Origin: Paenibacillus sp. BK033
Lineage (GTDB): Bacteria > Bacillota > Bacilli > Paenibacillales > Paenibacillaceae
Reading direction: 5' to 3'
NCBI RefSeq assembly: GCF_004345425.1
Contig: NZ_SLVP01000002.1
Coordinates: 62,001-126,000, forward strand
DNA: 64,000 nucleotides
Shown: positions 9,319 to 18,301 of the stretch, one piece after another
How the letters are laid out: every line of letters starts with the position of its first letter
How positions within the stretch are numbered: position 1 is the stretch's first letter
Made by a program: the position numbers and the translations under genes
Notes under the pieces: generated by a model
The model's input: only the letters and a program-made list of their open reading frames with translations
What the model was told of the DNA's origin: nothing
The model's database searches: none

Positions 9319-10473
9319 TTACCAAGGTACGTCATCATCCTGAGCGGACGATTCCTCCACATACGGCTGTATAGCCGGTTCTTCTTCCTTGACGTTAGTG
9401 CCGATAATCGGCAGGAGCTGCTCTAAATCCGGAGGCAGGAGCAATTCGACAGGCGAAACCCCTTTCTCGAATTGGAACGCGTCTCCTTCAATAACCGCAA
9501 CGTAACGTCCGTTATGTTTAGCGAAATGCAGTGTAATCCCAAAGTCAGCGAGCAGCCCTTTAACCGTTACCCCGCCAAGCTTGAACGAAAACGGTAAATC
9601 CGGTTTTTGTTCAACAAGCGCAGCCGAAGCCGTACTTACCTGTTCATGCGTCCAATATTCCTGAAGCTCGCGCTTCTCGCTGGCAGCCCATACCTCGATC
9701 GCATTCTCTTCTTCGCGTCTTTCCGCGCTTTCCGGCTCGGTCTGCCACTTATCCTCCATATACTGCTGAACCATGCCAAGCACCTGTTCGCCCATTACTT
9801 CGGGAAGCGGCTTTTCATAGGACACAAACTTCAGAAAATCCTCGAAATAACGGGCGTGCGAAGCCTGATGGATTTTCAGCTCCCAATGGTCAAGCGAGCC
9901 TTCCTCCGGCATATGCGGATATTGAATCGACTTCATCCCGCGTGCGCTGATCGCCATCTCGACATGCGATATCAGGCTCCGTTCATCGGAAATTCTCGCG
10001 ATCTTTGGTTCGAAATCGCATTTAAGCAGGAATAGGAACGGCTCGTCGAAATACGTATTGAGCTTTGCCCGCGCAATGATAAACGCTCCGCCGCGAACGG
10101 CGGTCGTATCCATATAGATATGTACCAGCTCGTCGGCGATTCCGATAAAACGCTCTTTCGTGTCGGCTTCCCGCAAACGCTGGAATAAGTTATAGTTCTG
10201 GTTGCTTCCCAGTTCGTAACCCGGCTCAACCATGAAACGGCCGATTTTCGTAGGCGCGTTTTCGGTATTCGGGTTGCGTTCTACTTTTCTTTTTACGATT
10301 CGCGTAAATTCCCCGTCGAGAAACCGTTTGATTTCGCTGTCTTCATAATCGTCTTCCTCCAGCGTCTGAAAGTGCTTATACCGCTTTGCGGAAGAGCTGT
10401 CCTCGCCATCCGTTACAATAACAAAGAAAGAGAGATATTCCAATCTGAAATCCACCTGTACATTTTCCCCCAT
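9319..10473 (-). CDS. DUF3900-like protein of unknown function
   Basis: A soluble 384-aa protein. The opening (VQVDFRLEYLSFFVIVTDGE), a central KRKVERNPN stretch and IGRFMVEPGYELGSNQNYNLFQ recall the Bacillus DUF3900 family, which has no known function. The middle (about 110-170: IADELVHIYMDTTAVRGGAFIIARAKL, then FLFLLKCDFEPKIARISDE) resembles in layout the nucleoid-associated NA37/YejK proteins, but this is a weak impression. The C-terminal third contains an acidic tail. The ATG at 10473 lacks a clear ribosome site; a GTG seven codons in, behind GGGGG, is an alternative. It is followed by the Lin0512 gene 14 nt downstream. Confidence 0.7.
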   Translation of the reverse strand: MGENVQVDFRLEYLSFFVIVTDGEDSSSAKRYKHFQTLEEDDYEDSEIKRFLDGEFTRIVKRKVERNPNTENAPTKIGRFMVEPGYELGSNQNYNLFQRLREADTKERFIGIADELVHIYMDTTAVRGGAFIIARAKLNTYFDEPFLFLLKCDFEPKIARISDERSLISHVEMAISARGMKSIQYPHMPEEGSLDHWELKIHQASHARYFEDFLKFVSYEKPLPEVMGEQVLGMVQQYMEDKWQTEPESAERREEENAIEVWAASEKRELQEYWTHEQVSTASAALVEQKPDLPFSFKLGGVTVKGLLADFGITLHFAKHNGRYVAVIEGDAFQFEKGVSPVELLLPPDLEQLLPIIGTNVKEEEPAIQPYVEESSAQDDDVPW

Positions 10474-10485
10474 AACCTAGGCTTA

Positions 10486-11580
10486 TTAATCATTCCGAAT
10501 ATAGGGAGCCTTCTGATAGCCGTATGCCGGCTTCAGCTCCGTATTGTCAAATCCGCGATGCCATACCGGAGTTGTCGAAGGCGACATTGGCGGGATGAGC
10601 CAGGACCACCTGCCGGTTAGCAGCCTTTCGTTATTTTTCTCCTGCTGGGCGAACCGCATGAACTGCTCCGAGGCGGTATGATGGTCCACAATGCTCACGC
10701 CATGTTTCTTGTATGAGTGAATGACCGCGACATTCAGCTCGACGAGCGCACGGTCCTTCCACAACGATGTATTAGTCGACGTATCAAGCCCCATTATCCG
10801 GGCAACCTCGGGCAGCTTATTGTATCGGTTGAAGTCCGCCAGATTGCGTGCTCCGATCTCCGTCCCCATATACCAGCCGTTGAACGGCGCGGCCGTATAT
10901 ATCAAACCGCCGATCTCCAGCTTCATATCCGAAATAAAAGGCACCGCGTACCATTGCAGCGCCAGCTCCTCAAACCGTTCGATTTCGGGATGAGTCAATG
11001 GCACTTCCTTCACTAGCCCCTCCGGGAGCTCGTACCAGCATGGAGGATCGTTATTCACCTGTACAACAAGCGGCAGCACGTCAAATGCCGTCCCCGCCCC
11101 TTTCCAGCCTAGGGCCGCGCATGCTTTGGTAAAATCCAAGGAGGCCGGATCCCCCAAAATTCCGCTATCCGTTTCGTAACCTGCATACCGCACAAGCTGA
11201 TGGTTCCAGATCCGGATCCGCCTGTCCCCGAATTGCGGCGCGAATACCGTAATGGCTGGACGGACCCGCCCTTCGTTCGTCGCATACTTAATGTGATTAA
11301 ATATCTGTGCCGCGATTTGATCGGCGTCCTGTAAAGAACGCGCGTCGATGACCTCAAGCGATTGCCAGAATAGCCGGCCTATGCAGCGGTTGCTGTTCCT
11401 CCAGGCCATCCTTGCTCCATGCCGAAGCTCCTCTAACGTATGCACGTAATAGCCCTTATTCTCAATCGACTGCCCGATTTCCTTCAGACGCTCCGATGCC
11501 TCCATTTCCGTCTTGCCCAGCTCGCTATAACAATTGGCGATAAACTGCTCCGCCTCTTTATACAATTCTGTGGCAATCAT
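10486..11580 (-). CDS. nos: Nitric oxide synthase oxygenase
   Basis: Bacterial NOS makes nitric oxide from L-arginine using borrowed flavodoxin-type reductases; it has no reductase domain. The 364-aa length is right for the oxygenase-only enzyme. The heme-thiolate Cys is in [14 protein letters not shown] (Cys66). The substrate-arginine region [17 protein letters not shown] and the pterin-side [19 protein letters not shown] are intact. In Bacillus NOS-derived NO gives protection from oxidative stress and some antibiotics. Its stop lies 12 nt upstream of the DUF3900-like start, so readthrough into that unit is possible. The terminator lying upstream (11736-11813) belongs to bdbC. Confidence 0.95.
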   Translation of the reverse strand: MIATELYKEAEQFIANCYSELGKTEMEASERLKEIGQSIENKGYYVHTLEELRHGARMAWRNSNRCIGRLFWQSLEVIDARSLQDADQIAAQIFNHIKYATNEGRVRPAITVFAPQFGDRRIRIWNHQLVRYAGYETDSGILGDPASLDFTKACAALGWKGAGTAFDVLPLVVQVNNDPPCWYELPEGLVKEVPLTHPEIERFEELALQWYAVPFISDMKLEIGGLIYTAAPFNGWYMGTEIGARNLADFNRYNKLPEVARIMGLDTSTNTSLWKDRALVELNVAVIHSYKKHGVSIVDHHTASEQFMRFAQQEKNNERLLTGRWSWLIPPMSPSTTPVWHRGFDNTELKPAYGYQKAPYIRND

Positions 11581-11735
11581 GCCCGCACCTGCTCTCTATC
11601 CAGCAACTTTCTTCTTACGATAACGCATTTTGAAGGCCCATGCCACCTTGCGAGTTGTCAAAAACGGCGCGTTCACTTATTGTTCACGGATTCATTTAAC
11701 CGGGTTGTCACAATTGGCTTCCGGACAGCGTACGG

Positions 11736-11813
11736 CAAAAGAAAATCGCCTTCTCCCATGCGGCAGGAGGAAGCTTATGCAAGCTTCTCCGGCCCACTCG
11801 GAAACAGGCGATT
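11736..11813 (-). terminator. Long branched terminator after bdbC
   Basis: On the minus strand AATCGCCT pairs with AGGCGATT and is followed by TTCTTTTG. Inside, GAAGCTT and AAGCTTC form a second perfect stem. The structure ends the bdbD-bdbC unit and lies between it and nos. Confidence 0.75.
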
Positions 11814-11821
11814 CAAATCTC

Positions 11822-12271
11822 TCATTGTTCGTTTTTCTGACGGCCAAGCACCAGAAGAACGGTAATTAAAATAAATGCGGTCAGCGCCATCAGCGGGATG
11901 GTGATGAAACCAAGCCAGTTCAGATAATCGTAGTTGCATGGAATTCCTGAGCGGCAAGGCATCATATCGCCCACCTTCGGAAACCAAATTTCGAAGTTAT
12001 GGTAGATCGAGATCAGCATTCCGATAATGCTAAGCGGCAGGACATAGCCGATGATGCGACGGTCGCCGCGGTAAGCCGCAATCCCGAGCAGAAGGACCTG
12101 CGGATACATGAAGATTCGCTGGTACCAGCACAGATCGCATGGAATAAACCCGCGAATTTCGCTGAAATACAAGGATCCGCCGGTAGCAACCAAAGCGACA
12201 AGCCAAGCCAAATATAAACCATATCGCTGAAACCAGCTTTCATAGATTTCGGATTCGGTTGTCGTTGTCAA
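11822..12271 (-). CDS. bdbC: Disulfide bond formation protein, DsbB/BdbC family
   Basis: BdbC reoxidises its thiol-oxidase partner and passes electrons to menaquinone. The 149-aa protein has four membrane segments. The first redox pair is in FIPCDLCWYQRIFMYPQ (CxxC) and the second pair is in DMMPCRSGIPCNY. The start is TTG at 12269-12271, chosen because AGGGG lies 8-9 nt upstream. It begins 5 nt after the bdbD stop, so the two form an operon with a shared role in forming disulfides in exported proteins. Confidence 0.93.
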   Translation of the reverse strand: MTTTTESEIYESWFQRYGLYLAWLVALVATGGSLYFSEIRGFIPCDLCWYQRIFMYPQVLLLGIAAYRGDRRIIGYVLPLSIIGMLISIYHNFEIWFPKVGDMMPCRSGIPCNYDYLNWLGFITIPLMALTAFILITVLLVLGRQKNEQ

Positions 12272-12276
12272 GTTCC

Positions 12277-13017
12277 CTACCCCTTATTCACAGCTTCGTC
12301 GATTGCCGCTTTGATACTCGCGTAATCAAGGTTGCCGGCATATTGGACGCCGTTAATAAAGAGCGTTGGCGTACCCGTTACATTAAGCGGGCCTACTTTT
12401 GCATTGTCCTTGTTCACTTCGCTTTGATACGTTTTGTCGTCGATGTCCTTCTTCAGCTTGTCGAAATCAAGCGTAAGCTTCGCATCCTTCGCGAGCTGGA
12501 CAAGGTAGTCCGAGGTTGCCCATTTGGTCTTCTCGTCCTTCTGATTATCATAGATCGTTTTGTAATACGTCCAGAACGCTTCGTCGCCCGCTTGCTGCTG
12601 CACAGCCTCGGCAGCCAATGCCGCAGTCGTTGAGTCAGGACCGATAAAGGTATAGTTCGCGAAATACAAAGCTGCTTTACCCGTATCGATAAAGTCCTTC
12701 TCCAGCTGCGGTTCTACGTTTTGCGCGAAATACTGGCAAATCGGGCATTTGTAATCGCCGAACTCAACAATTTTGACAGGAGCTTCCGCATTACCTTTAA
12801 CCGGCATACCGGTATAATCGATATCGTATACCTTGTTTGCCAGATCGGCCTGCTGCTTCGATTGATGGTTAATACCTAAAATGATAACTACGATTACGGC
12901 TACGATCGCCAGCGTCAATACAATTAGCGACTTGTTCGATTGCTTCTTTACCGGCTGCTTGTAAGTGCCTTGCCTCGGCCGCTGCTGCTTGGCCTTTGCT
13001 TTTGCTTGAGTGCCCAA
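12277..13017 (-). CDS. bdbD: Thiol-disulfide oxidoreductase, DsbA/BdbD family
   Basis: A membrane-anchored extracytoplasmic thiol oxidase of 246 aa. Order: basic N-terminus, one transmembrane anchor (about 30-50), then a thioredoxin fold with EFGDYKCPICQYF (active-site CPIC, about residues 93-96) and the cis-Pro region NVTGTPTLFING. It introduces disulfides into exported proteins and is regenerated by BdbC, encoded next. The start is TTG at 13015-13017 behind GGGGAGG at 10-nt spacing. An ATG 2 nt after the same ribosome site lies in another frame and is too close. The transcript leader carries a very long hairpin (13056-13108). Confidence 0.9.
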   Translation of the reverse strand: MGTQAKAKAKQQRPRQGTYKQPVKKQSNKSLIVLTLAIVAVIVVIILGINHQSKQQADLANKVYDIDYTGMPVKGNAEAPVKIVEFGDYKCPICQYFAQNVEPQLEKDFIDTGKAALYFANYTFIGPDSTTAALAAEAVQQQAGDEAFWTYYKTIYDNQKDEKTKWATSDYLVQLAKDAKLTLDFDKLKKDIDDKTYQSEVNKDNAKVGPLNVTGTPTLFINGVQYAGNLDYASIKAAIDEAVNKG

Positions 13018-13055
13018 ACTTGTCCATTCCTCCCCGGCATTCGAATAATATCCTT

Positions 13056-13108
13056 GGCATATCCAGCGCCAGGCACAATTTCCGGTGCCCTGGCGCTGTT
13101 GATATGCC
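13056..13108 (-). repeat. Long leader hairpin before bdbD
   Basis: Arms GGCATATC, CAGCGCCAGG and CAC pair with GTG, CCTGGCGCTG and GATATGCC, with only an AA and a single G bulge: 21 paired bases around an 8-nt loop. It lies at about +7 to +60 of the transcript predicted from the promoter at 13122-13150. No T-run follows, so it is not a classical terminator, though it could also stop transcripts coming from the helicase gene. Confidence 0.8.
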
Positions 13109-13121
13109 CGTACTTGTGACC

Positions 13122-13150
13122 AGTGTAGTTACAACGGGCTTTAATGTCAA
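13122..13150 (-). promoter_or_regulatory. Sigma-A promoter of bdbD-bdbC
   Basis: TTGACA (13145-13150), a 17-nt spacer and TACACT (13122-13127) on the minus strand. It lies between the helicase stop and bdbD. Confidence 0.7.
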
Positions 13151-13191
13151 TAACTAGCTGTGACATGACGAAATACTGTCATATTTGAACG

Positions 13192-15273
13192 CTATTCTTC
13201 ATTGATTAATGTCGTTAATGATTCACGATGGAGCAGCTTCAGCTTATGAAGCGCACGCGTGCAGCCTACATAAAGAAGCTTGGCGTCATCTTCCGTATAT
13301 ATATCCGCCCCGGCGTCTGCAATCAGCACCGCGTCGAACTCCAGCCCCTTCGACAGGTAGACGGGAACGACCGATAGCCCGCCTCCATACTCCGGCTGCT
13401 TGCTCTGTACAAGCGATGCTTCAAGCCCTTCCCGAACCAGATAATCATGCAGCTCGGCGCATTGCTCCGCGGTACGGCCGATAACCGAAATCGTCTGGAA
13501 TTGGCCGGAAGCCTGCCATTCACGGATCGACTGCGCAATCTGTTTGTGCCATGCCGCTTGGTCCACCTGCACAACCTCAACCGGATCGCCGCTCCGGAAC
13601 ACCGGTACGGCCGGCTTAACGCCGCCGCCCATCGCGCCTAGGATCCGGTTCGCGAATTCGATGATTTCCATGGTCGAACGATAGCTGCGGTTCAGCTCGA
13701 AGAAGCCGGTCTGCTCGTCGTTAAAGAGCTGGATCAGCTCCGTCCAGCTGTTAATTCCCGCATAAGCATGAATGCCTTGCTGAAGGTCGCCAAGAACCGT
13801 CATGGACGGCGTTCGTTGGCAAAGCTTCAGAGCTTCCAGCTGGAATGGCGAGTAATCCTGCGCTTCGTCGATAACGATATGATCGTAAGCCGGGATCTTT
13901 AATCCGTACAGCCGCAAATGAATGTAAACAAGAGGCGCCAAATCCTCCGCTTCAACCAGGCCATCCTTCAATGCAGCGGCGGTAGCTGCCGCGATATTTT
14001 TCGGGATGACGGGGACGGCTTGCTTGCCCTGGAATAAAGCAGAATAGAGCTGAGGTGCCGTGTAGGAAGGGATCTTTTTCGCAAAAGCAGAAAGCTTGGC
14101 CTGCGCTTTGGCGCGCAGCTTCTTATCCACGATCCTGCGAAGCTTAAGCTCCGATTCGTACCAGCGGCGGATGCGGTTTACGAGCCGTTCGCGCTTTTGC
14201 ATCAAAGTCTCGTCACCGTAATCCGTCTCGTACCATTCTTTCATCTGATCGGGCGTAAGCAGCAGACCCGGCAGCGGTTCAAACGGGATAACCGGAACGA
14301 TCCGCTGCGCCAGCTCTTCAATACGGGAATCGATTGCTTCCTTGAACGCGAGCGAGCCTTTAATCCGGCCCGGCGCATTAGCCATCTCTGCCGCCGAACG
14401 ATGCTGCTCGAACCAGTATGCCAAGGCATCCGACGCGCTTCTCAGCTTCACCTCGTGCCCTAACAGCTCAAGCGACCAGTCCGCAAACGTCGTCTGCAAA
14501 ATATCGCCGACGCCAAGCTCGGGCAGAACGCCCGAAATGTAATCCAGGAACATCCGGTTGGGAGCGAAAATGATCATCCGTTCCGCTTTCACACGGTCCG
14601 CGTATTGATAGAGAAGGAAAGCAAGCCTGTGAAGGGCCACCGTCGTCTTGCCACTGCCCGCTACTCCTTGAATGAACAGCGCTTTACTCCGTTCGGAACG
14701 GATAATCCGGTCCTGTTCATGCTGGATCGTCGATACGATATCCCGCAATTTATTGTCTTTGTTCTCGCCTAAGCGGTATAAGAGGAATTCGTCCGTAACG
14801 GACTCTTCTTCTTTCCCGCGCACGTAACTGTCCACCATGCGGACAAGCTCACCCTGCCGCACCATAAAATTTCGTTTCAGATGCACATAGCCTTCGATAT
14901 CGCCTTCAGGCGCCGTATATGTAGCCGCATCCTCGCCGCCCGTAAAAGAATAGAACAAGCTGGCTACCGGCGCGCGCCAATCGATAACAAGCAGCTCGTT
15001 GCTGCCTTGCTTCGCCACGCCTGCCTTCCCGATATACAGCGGCTTCTTCTCGCCATCCGGCAGCTCTTCGAAATCGATCCGTCCGAAGTAAGGCTCGCGG
15101 AAGGCAACCTCCAGACGCTGTTTGCGCTCCTCGCGCTGCAGATCGAGCATCTGCTCCGTAAAATCATCGCCCGTATAACGGGGACCTATGCCTGCCAGCT
15201 GACTCTTGATATCGTCCAGCGACCGAGCCAGCCTCTCTTGCTCTTCTTGATAGGCACTTTGAACCGTGGTCAT
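13192..15273 (-). CDS. helD: HelD-type UvrD/Rep-like helicase (RNA polymerase recycling factor)
   Basis: A 693-aa superfamily I ATPase. The N-terminal 30-60 region is a predicted coiled coil (QEEQERLARSLDDIKSQL), as in HelD proteins that insert into RNA polymerase channels. Walker A is GVAGSGKTT (about 203-211), Walker B/motif II is IVIDEAQDYS, and motif III-VI elements follow (GDLQQGIHAYAG, NRSYRSTMEI, VGCTRALHKL). HelD releases stalled RNA polymerase using ATP; a pure DNA helicase role is the alternative. The start follows AGGAGG with good spacing. It is a stand-alone gene upstream of bdbD. Confidence 0.85.
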   Translation of the reverse strand: MTTVQSAYQEEQERLARSLDDIKSQLAGIGPRYTGDDFTEQMLDLQREERKQRLEVAFREPYFGRIDFEELPDGEKKPLYIGKAGVAKQGSNELLVIDWRAPVASLFYSFTGGEDAATYTAPEGDIEGYVHLKRNFMVRQGELVRMVDSYVRGKEEESVTDEFLLYRLGENKDNKLRDIVSTIQHEQDRIIRSERSKALFIQGVAGSGKTTVALHRLAFLLYQYADRVKAERMIIFAPNRMFLDYISGVLPELGVGDILQTTFADWSLELLGHEVKLRSASDALAYWFEQHRSAAEMANAPGRIKGSLAFKEAIDSRIEELAQRIVPVIPFEPLPGLLLTPDQMKEWYETDYGDETLMQKRERLVNRIRRWYESELKLRRIVDKKLRAKAQAKLSAFAKKIPSYTAPQLYSALFQGKQAVPVIPKNIAAATAAALKDGLVEAEDLAPLVYIHLRLYGLKIPAYDHIVIDEAQDYSPFQLEALKLCQRTPSMTVLGDLQQGIHAYAGINSWTELIQLFNDEQTGFFELNRSYRSTMEIIEFANRILGAMGGGVKPAVPVFRSGDPVEVVQVDQAAWHKQIAQSIREWQASGQFQTISVIGRTAEQCAELHDYLVREGLEASLVQSKQPEYGGGLSVVPVYLSKGLEFDAVLIADAGADIYTEDDAKLLYVGCTRALHKLKLLHRESLTTLINEE

Positions 15274-15409
15274 GTCAGTTACCTCCTAAAAAGAATGACT
15301 GCACAGTAGACTTCAGTCAACTGCTGTGCTTCTTAACCCGTAAGCATAGACTAGAGTAATATAGTGGTTTGCCAAAAACGGATAACCAATATACCACAGG
15401 ACAATTGCC

Positions 15410-15700
15410 TTAAGCAATGTAATTGAAATTCATCCCGATCAGACCCGACAAATAATAAATCACGACAAGATTAAGGAGGAACAGTAAAGGGATTCCAACC
15501 CGGAACGAGGTATGCTTCGTCTTGTGCCGCCATACCTGCATGCCGATCCAGGCGCCTAACGCTCCGCCGATTGCGCTCACTCCAAACAGTCGTTTTTCAG
15601 GAATGCGCCGCTTCTTGTGTCTAGCGTAGCTTTTGTCCATTCCCATCATCGCGAACGCGATCATATTAATGACAAGCAAATAAATAATCAACAGTTCCAT
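15410..15700 (-). CDS. DUF1294 small membrane protein
   Basis: A 96-aa protein with an N-terminal membrane segment, the characteristic loop MDKSYARHKKRRIPEKRLF followed by a Gly-rich segment (GGALGAWIGMQVWRHKTKHTSF), and a C-terminal membrane segment. This is the DUF1294 family pattern; function unknown. A GAAGGGG ribosome site precedes the ATG. It lies 25 nt after hrpB on the minus strand in transcription order reversed, i.e. upstream of neither helD nor hrpB in a proven operon. Confidence 0.85.
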   Translation of the reverse strand: MELLIIYLLVINMIAFAMMGMDKSYARHKKRRIPEKRLFGVSAIGGALGAWIGMQVWRHKTKHTSFRVGIPLLFLLNLVVIYYLSGLIGMNFNYIA

Positions 15701-15725
15701 ACTCGCATCCCCTTCTTGTTGCCGA

Positions 15726-18218
15726 TTACGTGCGCGGTCTCACCCGGTTCGTCGGCTGCGCCGCGTACGGATCATCCGGCCAATAATGCTTCGGATACCG
15801 TCCCTTCAGGTCTTTCTTGACTTCGAAATAGGCCTCGTTCCAGAAGCTTCTTAGATCTCTGGTCACCTGCACCGGCCTTTGGGAGGGCGATAAAAGATGA
15901 AGCGTCAATGGCAGCTTTCCGCCCGCGAGGCGCGGCGTCTCCCGCAGCCCGAACAGCTCTTGGAGCCTAACGGCAATAAACGGCGCTTCCGGATCGCTGT
16001 AATCTATCGGAATACGCGAACCGCTGGGCACCGTCATATGCGTAGGCACCTGTTCGTCAAGCTCCTGCCGCTGTCCCCATGACAGCATTCCTTCCAGCAG
16101 CTGCACCATGTTAAGCCGCTGCAAATCCGACTTGCTCTTCATGCCGTACAGATGCGGCAGCAGCCAATCGCGAACCGTGGCACGCAGTGCCTCCTCGGAC
16201 ACATCCGGCCAACCGCTGTTATGATGCGCCATAAGCCGCATCCTTGCCTGCAGCTGCCAAGCAGCCTTCGACATCGGGAGCAGTCCAAGACCAGCGCCAG
16301 CAATACCGTCGGCAAGCGCTGCCGCAATCTGCTCCGGCGATGGCTGCTGAATAGGCGCTTCCTTTAATATAATCGCGCCTAACCGGACGCGTCTTCGCGC
16401 GCGCACGGCTTGCGCTCCTGAGTCCCACTCTACGCTGTCTTCCGCTTGGAACTGCTCGCCGGCCGCTTGCTCCAGCATATCCAATTCAAGCTCTGCTGCC
16501 AGGCGTATGCGGCTTTCGCTGCCCGCATCGTCAAGCTCTGCCGCAGCCAAAAAGGCCGACCGCGACAATGGCTGAAGCTCCGGCAGCACGGCGCCCCGGC
16601 CATTCGCCAGCAAATAACGGCCATCCGGCCGTTTCTGGGCGATCCGGTCCGGGTAAGCCAAAGCGATCAACAGACCCGCATAGGAAGTTCCCTTCCAATC
16701 CCGTTTGCCTTTATGATCATGTTCCTTATCCGCCACCATCTGCTGCCATTGCTTTGCTTGCGCCTTAATCCGCTGCACGGCACCTCGGTCAGCCATCGGT
16801 CTGCCGCCTGCTCCATGCAAGGCGTCAAGCCGTAACGCTACATCGACATTCCGCTCTTGAGGCAACAAATCGCGCTCGCTTAGCAAACCGGCCAGCTCGC
16901 ATGCTTCCTTTAATAAATTCAACTCCGCGGCCTTAAGAAGCATAAACCCCAGCCTTGGGTGAAGGCCAAGCTTGGCCATTCGCGTTCCCCGGCTCGTTAT
17001 GCGGCCATCCGCATCAATAGCCTGGAGCAGCTTCAAGAGCTCAAGCGCCTGACGGTAGGCCGCCTGCGGAGGGGCATCCAGCCACATCAGCTCGCCGGGT
17101 TCGGCGGCCCCCCATACAGACAACTCTAACGCAAGCGGCGCCAAATCCGCTTCCAGCAGCTCAGGTGTATTATGCTGCGGTAAATAGGCATGCTCCTGCT
17201 CCGTCCAGAGCCGGTAGCAGACGCCAGGCGCAAGCCGTCCCGCCCGGCCTCGGCGTTGGTCGGCCGAGGCTTGCGAGACAGGCACCGTTTCCAGACGTGT
17301 CATACCGGTGCGGGGAGAAAACCTCGGAACCCTCATCAGACCGCAGTCCACAACGATACGAATTCCTTCGACGGTTAAGCTGGATTCCGCGATGGAGGTC
17401 GATAATACAACCTTGCGCTCCCCCGGTTTGCAGGGAGCAACAGCCGCATCCTGCGCCTCCAGCGGAAGGTTGCCGTGAAGTTCGGCGATTCGGACGGATG
17501 AAGCATGGCCGGATTGCGCAAGAAGGCCTGCGGTCCGCCTGATCTCTCCAACGCCGGGCAGGAAGACGAGGACGTCCCCTTCATCATTTCGGATAGCATC
17601 CGCAATAGCAGAGGCAACATGCGGTTCTATCCTGCCCTCAACTTTTGCGCTCCGGTAGACCGTCTCCACAGGAAAGGCGCGTCCGCGGCTTTGGATCACA
17701 GGTGCTCCGCCAAGAAGCTTTGCGACAGGCTCCGCATCCAGCGTAGCCGACATGACGATTAGGCGAAGATTTTCCCGCAGCAGCGATTGGGATTGCAGCG
17801 CTAACGCCAGTCCAAGATCACCGTGCAGATGGCGTTCATGGAATTCGTCGAACAGAACCGCCCCAACCTCTTCAAGCGCCTGATCCTCTTGAAGCATGCG
17901 AGTCAGAACGCCCTCGGTAACCACTTCAATTCTCGTTTTGGCGCTTACTTTCGTATCCAGTCTTACCCGGTAGCCGACAGTCTCTCCGACTTGCTCCCCC
18001 AATGAGGAAGCCATATATTTGGCAGCGGATCGCGCGGCGAGCCGGCGCGGCTCCAGCATGACGATTTTTCGCCCGTCCAGCCATGTCTCATGAAGGAGAG
18101 CCAGTGGTACGCGGGTCGTTTTGCCGGCTCCGGGCTCCGCGACAAGCACCGCGCTTGTTCCGTCCCTCAAGGCCTGCAGCAGCTCCGGCAATACGGCATC
18201 AATAGGCAGTTGCTTCAT
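15726..18218 (-). CDS. hrpB: ATP-dependent helicase HrpB (DEAH-box)
   Basis: An 830-aa superfamily II helicase. Walker A AEPGAGKTTRVP (about 27-38), DEFHERHLHGD as the DEAH-type motif II, SATLD motif III, and the QRRGRAGR motif VI are present, then the helicase-associated domain and the HrpB-specific C-terminal region (YFEVKKDLKGRYPKHYWPDDP). The biological role of HrpB is poorly known; RNA unwinding is presumed. HrpB is best known from proteobacteria. Start supported by AAGGA about 11 nt before the ATG. It is followed 25 nt later by the DUF1294 gene and may be cotranscribed with it. Confidence 0.93.
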   Translation of the reverse strand: MKQLPIDAVLPELLQALRDGTSAVLVAEPGAGKTTRVPLALLHETWLDGRKIVMLEPRRLAARSAAKYMASSLGEQVGETVGYRVRLDTKVSAKTRIEVVTEGVLTRMLQEDQALEEVGAVLFDEFHERHLHGDLGLALALQSQSLLRENLRLIVMSATLDAEPVAKLLGGAPVIQSRGRAFPVETVYRSAKVEGRIEPHVASAIADAIRNDEGDVLVFLPGVGEIRRTAGLLAQSGHASSVRIAELHGNLPLEAQDAAVAPCKPGERKVVLSTSIAESSLTVEGIRIVVDCGLMRVPRFSPRTGMTRLETVPVSQASADQRRGRAGRLAPGVCYRLWTEQEHAYLPQHNTPELLEADLAPLALELSVWGAAEPGELMWLDAPPQAAYRQALELLKLLQAIDADGRITSRGTRMAKLGLHPRLGFMLLKAAELNLLKEACELAGLLSERDLLPQERNVDVALRLDALHGAGGRPMADRGAVQRIKAQAKQWQQMVADKEHDHKGKRDWKGTSYAGLLIALAYPDRIAQKRPDGRYLLANGRGAVLPELQPLSRSAFLAAAELDDAGSESRIRLAAELELDMLEQAAGEQFQAEDSVEWDSGAQAVRARRRVRLGAIILKEAPIQQPSPEQIAAALADGIAGAGLGLLPMSKAAWQLQARMRLMAHHNSGWPDVSEEALRATVRDWLLPHLYGMKSKSDLQRLNMVQLLEGMLSWGQRQELDEQVPTHMTVPSGSRIPIDYSDPEAPFIAVRLQELFGLRETPRLAGGKLPLTLHLLSPSQRPVQVTRDLRSFWNEAYFEVKKDLKGRYPKHYWPDDPYAAQPTNRVRPRT

Positions 18219-18301
18219 AGGTTATACATTCCTTCTCATTCATTTAACCTCGTTAAATATCTATTGTTTAATGCCATTAAAAATATAATTAATACCGTGA
18301 A

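Noticed and set aside
11581..11735. Possible FNR or ResD site upstream of nos
   Set aside because: A TTGTGACAA-like stretch is present, but no convincing palindrome or promoter spacing.
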